Shown: piece after piece, positions 1 to 6,000 of the stretch
Layout: every line of letters begins with the position of its first letter
Position numbering within the stretch: position 1 is the first letter of the stretch
Origin: UBA2128 sp964534955
Lineage (GTDB): Bacteria; Fidelibacterota; Marinisomatia; Marinisomatales; UBA2128
Length of the DNA: 10,798 nucleotides
Direction: 5' to 3'
Assembly (NCBI GenBank): GCA_964534955.1
Contig: CAZHRR010000078.1
Span: 1-10,798 of the forward strand
The notes under the pieces: generated by a model
Told to the model about the DNA's origin: nothing
Seen by the model: the letters and a program-made list of their open reading frames with translations, nothing else
The model's database searches: none
Translations under genes and position numbers: made by a program

Positions 1-180
1 CTCAAAACGGCTGGAAATCATATCAAGCACAACAGCAACATCAATATCAGAATCCTCATCAGCCTCCCCTCGGGCATAGGAACCAAATAAATAGACTTTC
101 TTTAGACGGGAGCCGTAGATTTTTTGCAACTCTTCCTGGAGCTGCATAAGAATTATCATAACTTCTTGTGTGGATTTCAT
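1..180 (-). CDS. MNT-type nucleotidyltransferase, N-terminal part (cut by window edge)
   Basis: Sixty codons are visible, reading from an ATG at 180-178 to the window edge with no stop, so this is the 5' part of a gene. The protein carries the minimal nucleotidyltransferase signature GSYARGEADEDSDIDV at residues 33-48, with the metal-binding aspartates at D45 and D47 (the GSx10DxD motif of the DNA polymerase beta fold). Proteins of this family are commonly the antitoxin-like partner of HEPN proteins; in the characterised MntA/HepT systems MntA adenylylates the HEPN toxin. Its ATG overlaps the stop of the preceding small frame (ATGA), and AGGAG at 183-187 lies only 2 nt upstream, so translation is probably coupled. 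A HEPN or DUF86 partner could lie beyond the left edge, but this cannot be seen. Confidence 0.88.
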   Translation of the reverse strand, partial: MKSTQEVMIILMQLQEELQKIYGSRLKKVYLFGSYARGEADEDSDIDVAVVLDMISSRFE

Positions 181-311
181 ATCTCCTGCGCCTGCTTCAG
201 CACACTATCTTTAATCAAAGGTTTTAAGGAATCTTTCAGAATCAAATTCACTTTTTGCCCTAACAGTTCGCTCATGTGGTTTTCCAATCTAATAAACTCA
301 ATTAATGACAT
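177..311 (-). CDS. Orphan C-terminal piece of an MNT-type nucleotidyltransferase
   Basis: A 44-residue frame starting MSLIEFIRLENHMSELLGQK resembles the C-terminal third of COG1669-type nucleotidyltransferases, which typically read '(S)LFEFIRL...ELLGRKVDLV...LKP.I...IL.EA'. The catalytic GSx10DxD part is absent: upstream in the same frame there are only 16 codons before a TGA. I chose the ATG at 311-309 because GGAG lies 11 nt upstream at 323-326. The alternative start at 344-342 would add 11 residues and form an ATGA overlap with the HEPN stop. At the other end its TGA overlaps the next gene's ATG. Either it is a remnant of a third nucleotidyltransferase gene left by deletion, or it is a retained small protein. 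The intact frame and coupled ends slightly favour expression. No function can be assigned from sequence. Confidence 0.6.
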   Translation of the reverse strand: MSLIEFIRLENHMSELLGQKVNLILKDSLKPLIKDSVLKQAQEI

Positions 312-340
312 ATTTTTTTCTTCTCCACTTAAATAAAGCA

Positions 341-733
341 TCATCCTGATTTGCTTTCACTTAATAAAGATACCAGTTCGTTACGAATTTGTTTTAATAA
401 CCTGATAATTTTTCTTGTTTCATCTTTTGTAACAGATTCACCCGGATATCTCACCTCCACAGCAAAAACCGAAATCATTTTCAAGTTGTTACGATATACT
501 TCTAAAAAGGGATAATGAGGAAGGAGTAAGTCCAAAAGAATAGTTAAATCATGTGTTTTGGGAAAATAAGTGTTTTCTTTTTGCAGGAGAGCTTTAAAAT
601 ATTTTTCAATACATTGTTGAGCGTGAAAACAAGCAGAATCATAATTTGGATTTTTTCGTGCCCGGTAGTCACGAAGAGAGGTATGGTAGTCTCCTTCTGC
701 TTTTATTATCCACTCATTGGTTATCTTGTTCAT
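341..733 (-). CDS. HEPN domain protein (PF05168-like)
   Basis: This 130-residue, helix-rich protein has the hallmarks of the HEPN family partnered with MNT nucleotidyltransferases: an N-terminal 'WI.KAEGD' helix (residues 8-15), ACFHAQQCIEKYFKALL at 34-50, KTHDL at 59-63 and a V.YPGE segment near 95-99. Its length is normal for the family. The start ATG at 733-731 has an AAGGGAAAG-like ribosome site about 8 nt upstream, inside the 3' end of the nucleotidyltransferase gene, and the two genes overlap by 20 nt, so they form one operon. HEPN partners in such pairs are often RNase toxins, but I do not see the Rx4-6H catalytic motif near the C-terminus here (helix TRKIIRLLKQIRNEL has no histidine). 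Toxin activity is therefore unproven; a substrate-binding or regulatory role is equally possible. Confidence 0.88.
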   Translation of the reverse strand: MNKITNEWIIKAEGDYHTSLRDYRARKNPNYDSACFHAQQCIEKYFKALLQKENTYFPKTHDLTILLDLLLPHYPFLEVYRNNLKMISVFAVEVRYPGESVTKDETRKIIRLLKQIRNELVSLLSESKSG

Positions 734-1028
734 AAACGACTTTCCCTTTTTCTAGTAAATCTTTTAAAAAGAAATCTCCTTCATTTATTCTTTTATTTAT
801 TTGCTTCGGTGATCTGACAATAAGATCGAGTGGAACGTGGTACTGTAAGTTCTGTAATATTTTCACAGCCTGGTTTCGTGCAGATCCCTGCCAATCCATT
901 ACGACCAACAGATCAACATCACTGTCTTCATCCGGAGTTCCATAAGCGTGTGAACCAAACAGGATGATTTTTTCCGGGTCAAACCTTTTTTGGATTTGAG
1001 TGACAATATCTTCTATTTCATGCATCAT
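714..1028 (-). CDS. MNT-type nucleotidyltransferase, partner of the HEPN protein
   Basis: A complete 104-residue minimal nucleotidyltransferase. It has GSHAYGTPDEDSDVDL at residues 25-40, with D37 and D39 as the first two metal ligands, and a third aspartate at D68 in the strand VPLDLIV. The length fits a stand-alone MNT domain. Family members transfer a nucleotide, usually AMP, to a partner protein; in MntA/HepT systems this neutralises the HEPN toxin. The gene is first in a minus-strand cluster and overlaps the HEPN gene by 20 nt. Two adjacent ATGs exist (1028-1026 and 1025-1023) with only a weak GGA upstream, so the exact start is uncertain by one codon. No promoter is convincing in the 150 nt upstream. 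Confidence 0.9.
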   Translation of the reverse strand: MMHEIEDIVTQIQKRFDPEKIILFGSHAYGTPDEDSDVDLLVVMDWQGSARNQAVKILQNLQYHVPLDLIVRSPKQINKRINEGDFFLKDLLEKGKVVYEQDNQ

Positions 1029-1136
1029 AATTTGTCAATCCATCATTGCGGCGGGAATTAAGGTTCTGATGTTGATAACTCAGGGTTCATCCCTTTTTGA
1101 AATTTTATTAGAAGGTTTTCTATCCATGCTTTTCTT

Positions 1137-1169
1137 AAGTACCCTGCAGTTCTGAAGTGCCGGGTACTT
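1137..1169. terminator. Hairpin between the CsgG-like gene and the HEPN/MNT cluster
   Basis: AAGTACCC (1137-1144) and GGGTACTT (1162-1169) form a perfect 8-bp stem, and the 17-nt interior can pair further (GCA/TGC core). It lies just after the stop of the CsgG-like gene, so it may end that transcript. However, the T-rich tail (tttctcttt) follows the hairpin on the plus strand, whereas the minus-strand side is A-rich. It is therefore not a textbook intrinsic terminator for the minus-strand genes. Confidence 0.4.
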
Positions 1170-1178
1170 TCTCTTTCC

Positions 1179-1871
1179 TCACGGATTCTGCGGCGGGTTC
1201 GGAGGCAGCGGGAGGTCAGCCGTTTCCTCTCCCTGTGTGGATAGATAATAGGCTGCTCCGCCGCCAGCGGCAGCGAGAACTCCTATCCACATGAGCCATT
1301 TTTTGCTGCCCTTCTTTTTCGGTGCTTCCTCTTTAACTGCTTCTGCCACTGCCACTTCTTCCTTTTCCTCTTCCACCTCCTTAATACCCGCCAAATCCTT
1401 TGTTACCACTCCGAGGAGGTCGATGAGCCCTTCAATTCCACCCCGGTGTTCCCGCTTGGAGACACGCTCGATCTCACCTGTCTGTACATCAAACATGCGG
1501 GCATCTACCGTGTAGAGTTCTCCCAGTTTACCGATGCTTCCGGTGACCATCTTCTGCACACCCAAAAGTTTACCAACCTCCACCGCACACTCGGCTGACG
1601 TACAGCCTGTCTGCTGGAAGCCCTGCTCTTCAAGGAGCATTTCCATCTGACCGCGCTCCACTACAACAAAGGCACCCACTTCCACCATTTCCGAGCGGAG
1701 GCGATCAGTGAGTGTAGCAGCCTCGAGATCAGAGATACCACGTCCCTCGAGGTCAAGGATGGCGACGGGAATCTTTTCTCCATACTGGGCCAGAACATTC
1801 ACCGGTAAGGAGAGAAATACCAATGCCCAGGCAAGATAAAGACAAAGCATTTTTTTCAACAAATGTGTCAT
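1179..1871 (-). CDS. CsgG-like secreted or membrane-anchored protein
   Basis: A 230-residue protein. Residues 1-28 are a signal peptide (basic start, hydrophobic core, probable cleavage after VLA-28). Residues about 33-160 match the CsgG/HfaB-type nucleotide-binding-like fold seen in FCB bacteria: 'VAILDLEG' (36-43), 'LTDRLRSEM' (54-62), 'VVVERGQMEMLLEEQGFQ' (69-86), GCTSAECAVEVG with C90 and C95 (89-100), 'LLGVQKMVTGSIGKLG' and 'YTVDARMFDVQTGEI'. A charged, Glu-rich linker (about 163-190) leads to a hydrophobic segment (192-210) and a short proline-rich tail. There is no lipobox, unlike true CsgG. The protein probably sits in the periplasm, tethered by the C-terminal segment. CsgG relatives form outer-membrane channels or bind envelope enzymes; the function here is unknown. 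A weak GGA lies 6 nt before the ATG. The 100 nt upstream shows no clear promoter. Confidence 0.85.
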   Translation of the reverse strand: MTHLLKKMLCLYLAWALVFLSLPVNVLAQYGEKIPVAILDLEGRGISDLEAATLTDRLRSEMVEVGAFVVVERGQMEMLLEEQGFQQTGCTSAECAVEVGKLLGVQKMVTGSIGKLGELYTVDARMFDVQTGEIERVSKREHRGGIEGLIDLLGVVTKDLAGIKEVEEEKEEVAVAEAVKEEAPKKKGSKKWLMWIGVLAAAGGGAAYYLSTQGEETADLPLPPNPPQNP

Positions 1872-1971
1872 AATCAGTCCATTCTAATGCAAGGGGAAAT
1901 TAACAAATTTCTTTCAACGTAGCTGTGACGGGGATAACAATAGCCAAAATCGCCGGCTTTTGCAAGAGGAT

Positions 1972-2568
1972 TCAGTGGATAAAATCAATGAAATATGGTT
2001 TCAATTTCTTCAACATCTTCTCTGACAATTTATACTCAAACACAAATTCTGTGTAAGCCCTACTATTACCGAAATACTTTTTTAAAACTTCGTCATTGAA
2101 CATTTCGTTAAATCTGAAACCCGCCCAATTGGGATAATCCGAGTATTCCCATTTCTCTAGCGATGAGACCAAAGGTACCGCACAGTCAATTGGATTCCTG
2201 TGAATATATCTACACATATGCCTCAGATAATCTGCTGAATCAATAAGAATACTTTTGAATGGTCCCTCCCGCCTGACATCATTCGGGCAGGCAAAGAGTG
2301 TACCCGAGCGATCAAACATTCTATTGAAGGCTTTTGTATAGCTGTTGAAAACAGATTGCATACAAACCAATATCGAAGTGTCACTATCTTGCCGTAGAAG
2401 TAAGTGGTAATGATTCGGCATGAGGCAGTAAGCAATGACGCTTATTTGATCACGGACAACGTAGCTAAAGAGGCGACTAAGAAGGAACCGATAATTCTCA
2501 CTCGTTAAGAAGATATTTTGTCTATCTACTCCACGATTGTAAATGTGATAGTAGTATCCTGCTTCGAA
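1972..2568 (-). pseudogene. RAYT-type (REP-associated tyrosine, Y1/HUH) transposase with disrupted start
   Basis: The open frame of 198 codons encodes an IS200/IS605-like Y1 transposase of the RAYT group. It begins FEAGYYYHIYNRGVDRQNIF, the usual first strand, followed by the HUH motif in MPNHYHLLL (the two histidines), the helix FNSYTKAFNRMF with the likely catalytic tyrosine, and CRYIHRNPI. The internal ATG at 2421 would leave out the first 49 residues, which belong to the fold. No ATG, GTG or TTG exists in frame before it, because a TGA stands at 2571-2569. An ATG at 2572-2570, preceded by GGA, lies in another frame with one extra base before TTC GAA GCA, suggesting a 1-nt insertion or 2-nt deletion just after the original start. 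RAYTs act on REP hairpins, and such hairpins lie directly upstream. A sequencing error could also explain the break. Confidence 0.82.
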
Positions 2569-2616
2569 TCATATCTGTCCAAAACGTTTGTATGAAATGG
2601 AGATAATATACAGACA

Positions 2617-2767
2617 TTCAACACCTACGGCGTTGTATAGTATGTTTCAATAGTTGCTATAAATATTCGACTCCCAACGGAGTCGGCGTTATTAACTAAT
2701 CCCGTAGGGATTGTATATTTATAGGGGGATTGAATAGGAAACCGATACGAACTCCGTAGGTGTTCAA
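2617..2767. repeat. BIME-like pair of REP units beside the RAYT gene
   Basis: Two similar units of about 70 nt face each other: 2617-2686 forward and 2697-2767 inverted. Each has an outer imperfect hairpin (CAACaCC-TAC-GGcGTTG at 2619-2635; GAACtCC-GTA-GGtGTTC at 2749-2765), a spacer of about 18-20 nt, the decamer CTATAAATAT (2657-2666; inverted at 2715-2724) and an inner hairpin (CGACTCC-CAAC-GGAGTCG at 2668-2685; AATCCC-GTA-GGGATT at 2698-2712). Paired inverted REPs form BIMEs, the known substrates of RAYT proteins. The array starts about 45 nt upstream of the RAYT start region. It lies within a gene-free stretch (2573-3001) whose remainder (2768-2919) holds no gene I can support. Confidence 0.8.
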
Positions 2768-2941
2768 CAGGCTTTGTTAGTGTTGGGGGATCGTTAATTG
2801 AACAGATAAAAATATAATCCGACAGTCGTTATCTTTCCTCGATAATGGTGATCAAAAACTTCGATTTTTTGGACAGCACTGGCTTCGAATATAGTTTCTC
2901 GACGAGCCAGGAGTTATTCAGTTGCGACGTATTTGATAGTG

Positions 2942-2999
2942 ATAGTTGCGACGCACTTCCTCCAAAGGAGTCCCTGCGGGAAAAGTGCGTCGCAACTAT
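2942..2999. repeat. 17-bp perfect inverted repeat with two inner hairpins at the end of the giant gene
   Basis: ATAGTTGCGACGCACTT (2942-2958) is perfectly complementary to AAGTGCGTCGCAACTAT (2983-2999). The 24-nt interior can form two small hairpins, CTCC-AAA-GGAG and TCCC-TGC-GGGA, giving a three-way branched fold. It begins 2 nt after the stop codon of the giant gene. A third, direct copy of the core AGTTGCGACG is at 2920-2929. It may act as a transcript-end stabiliser or factor-independent terminator, although it has no T-tract, or it may be a small non-autonomous repeat such as a REP or MITE relative. Confidence 0.75.
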
Positions 3000-3001
3000 G
3001 G

Positions 3002-6000
3002 TTACCTCAATAATAGCATCTTCCGTGTGATGAACTTATCACCCGAAGTAAGAGTAGAAATGTACATCCCGGAGGCGACGCCCTGTCCGAATGCATCCTT
3101 TCCGTCCCACACCACTTCGTAGTAACCGAGATCGTACCACCCGTCGGTTAGGGTTATAATCTCCTGCCCTAATAGATTTACAATCTTCAGCGATACCTTC
3201 TCCGGCCGAGGCAGTGCAAAAGCTATCCTTGTGGTAGGATTGAACGGATTCGGGTAGTTCTGATGAAGGGTTAGTTTCTCCGGCAGAGCCGCCAGTGTCT
3301 CCCTGACCGTTCGATCCACAAAGTCAGGCGAACCGGCAATGACCTTCAGATGATAGGGGAAATCCTCCCGGGCATCCGTAATGAGTACCGTTTCGCCCGC
3401 GAGAATATCTTTCTGCTCCCGTGAAAGCAGATCGAGAAGTACCGCTTTGAACTCAGCGGGCAGAGTGCCATGAATCTCCGGCGCAATTGTTACCGGGCTT
3501 CTGACCTTCCGCACGTGAAGATCAATATCCCATACACCATCCACCTCGTCTGCGGAACGGACATCACTGGAGAAACGCGGCAGTCCTGCGCCCCACTCAA
3601 GCCTGTCCATAGCCAGCGAGACGTAGCCGTCGATATAGGGTGGTTCGGGATTATCATAACTGTCCAGCTGATCTTCAGCTTCGGTTAAGCGACCCACGTA
3701 ATTTGCCTCATCGGAGTAATCCCCTGCCGATGCTTTCAACTGGATCAACCACCCACCAATATCCTGATCTGTTAGTCGAGCTACTGAACCGCCATCCGCT
3801 GTGGGATCCACAGTTAGCGTCTTGTCAGATGTGGTGCGGTTGTAGATGGCATAACCGGCCCACGGTGACAGCTCAGTAACTATATCGGTCCATCCCTCGC
3901 TGCCGTTGCCGTATGTAATGGGACCGTAGAACACGCCTTGATCGGCATCCACCGCGACCTTAAAGGCATATGGCGAGCTGATAAGGTTCCACCCGGACTT
4001 AATAGTCAATTCTGCCTCTTCCATATCAACCGATGTTCCACTGCCCGTTGTGATGGCCACATTATCAGCCACCATCTGGTAGAGCCAGTAGCTCTCTCCC
4101 GCTGATAAGCTGGAAGCATCGGCCCAGCTTGAGCCGGTCCACTGGAACATCTGCCATGTAGTATTAGACGAGGCCACTGCAAACTCATCGCCTATGGTGT
4201 TGGCTACGGAGTTATCATCGAGATTAGCCGGCACTGAAATCATGCGCCACTTATCCTTCGGGAAGCCTCCGCTGATGGGACTTCCGGAGATAGTACTGGA
4301 GAGGGAATTAGCAGGGAATTTCACCGGAATACCCAGAGTATCCGACGTACTGCTAAACTCGTGCTCATCAGACGCTTGAATGAAGTACGCTAGACCCGTG
4401 AGTGTAACATCTGACGACGGAATTGCGGCGCTGTAGCCCCCGCCGTCGAGGGTCATGGGGAGTTGGCTATACACGGAAGTACCACCCTTTAGGTACAACA
4501 GGTTCACAGTTGAAATCACCGATTCATCGGATACGAATGCCGAGACATTTACAGCTTCCAGCACTCCCGGAGCTGTAGGTGAGATTGAAATAGCAGTGAT
4601 GGCGGGAGCCTGCGTGTCCTCGAAAGAATTGTCTTCAGAATCAGAAGCCACTGTCCACTGACTGAATTCATTCTGGTCCCTGGCAGTAATCGTCTTGTCT
4701 TGCGCATCCACTTCAATCGAGCCAGAAGAAATGAATTCCCACATGATTCCTGGGCCGGCCAGGTTTTGCCGTTTGGCAAGTCGGAGTAAACTGGGATTCT
4801 CTACTCCCGGAAGGCTGGAATAGTCAAAGATAATGTCCGCTACAAAACCGGATGGAATGGTACTCGTGACTTCCCAGTAGAAACTGGCAAAGAGGGGAAT
4901 TGTGACGTCTCCATCAGGATCATAAAAACCTGTGGCAGAGTCTGACGGTGGTGACGTTGGAACAGCCGTCACTGAAATATCACCACCCTGCCCGGCGGTG
5001 AAGTCGATGACCACACCTAACGAGTTCCCTTCATCATCTGTCATCTCGAAGGGAGGCTGATTCCCTCCCGCTATGCTTGTGTCTCCGCTGGCAACCTCAC
5101 TCCCCGAAGGAAGAAGCGTCAGATCCACATCCACCGTATCGATAGCTGAACCGAGGTCTGGACCGGCATTGGTCGTGATGTAGAGCCACCCCAGATAGTC
5201 ACCATCGTCCAAATTCGCCGTCTCTACCACGCTCACAACAACGGTATCTGAACTTCCACCAGATACCTGCCCCGACTGACTGGAGAGGCTCAGCCACTCA
5301 TACGCCACCCAGAAGGCATCAACTGCGAGCTGATAATCGAGTGGATAATCACCCTCATTCGAGACCACCAGATCGAACGAAACATCTGTCCCCTGCACCG
5401 TGGTTATTCCAAAGGAAGTGGAATTGTATGCCGCTGCCGGATAGGTAATCCCTTCTCCCGACAGTGCGAACATGATGACCGATTCTGCCAAGCCCTCAAA
5501 TTCCATGACTACGGAATCAGTGAAAACACCTTTTTCTTCCGGTGAGAACGATAGGGTGATATCCATTGAAGTTTCCGGCAGAATGTTATTGCTCTCAGGT
5601 GAAGCGCTAAACAATCCCGACGAAGTGGAGGTAGACGCAATAAAGAGCGTATCGCTGCCGTTGTTCTCTAGAGCAATGACAGTCACACTATCCCGGTTGA
5701 TCAGTACCTGTTCGAAGTCGACAGATTGAGCTACCAAATAGAACGCATCCAGATCAATGGTCACATCATTGCTCATGAAAGCGCTGGTGTGGAGAGTCGC
5801 AGTGCCGCTGTAGTGACCAGGCGCGCTGCCGGCGTCGAATTGGATCTGCAGTGTTGCGCTCCCGGAGGGAAGAATCTCGATAGGCAGGTCACCTTCCACA
5901 AACGACAGGGTGAAATTCGACACTTCAGTTATACTCAGAATCTGCAGTGTGTCAGATCCAGTATTGCTAACTATAACAGCGATGGTGCTGTCGGCCGTAT

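Noticed and set aside
124..336. Plus-strand open frame of 70 codons over the HEPN/MNT cluster
   Set aside because: It is antisense to the nucleotidyltransferase frames, which show family motifs, and has no motif of its own.
1033..1038. TTGACA on the minus strand as a -35 box
   Set aside because: It lies 4 nt before the nucleotidyltransferase start codon, too close to serve as a promoter for that gene.
1291..1515. Plus-strand open frame opposite the CsgG-like gene
   Set aside because: Shadow of a conserved minus-strand coding sequence; Ser/Thr-rich product typical of antisense reading.
2617..2767. CRISPR array
   Set aside because: The hairpins differ in sequence and alternate in orientation with irregular spacers; they fit REP/BIME units.
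2879..2910. CTGGCT...AGCCAG hairpin in the gap
   Set aside because: Six-bp stem with a long AT-rich loop and no T-tract; may be chance.
2845..3030. Plus-strand open frame of 61 codons in the gap after the giant gene
   Set aside because: It runs through the 17-bp inverted repeat and into the giant gene; no motif and no clear ribosome site.
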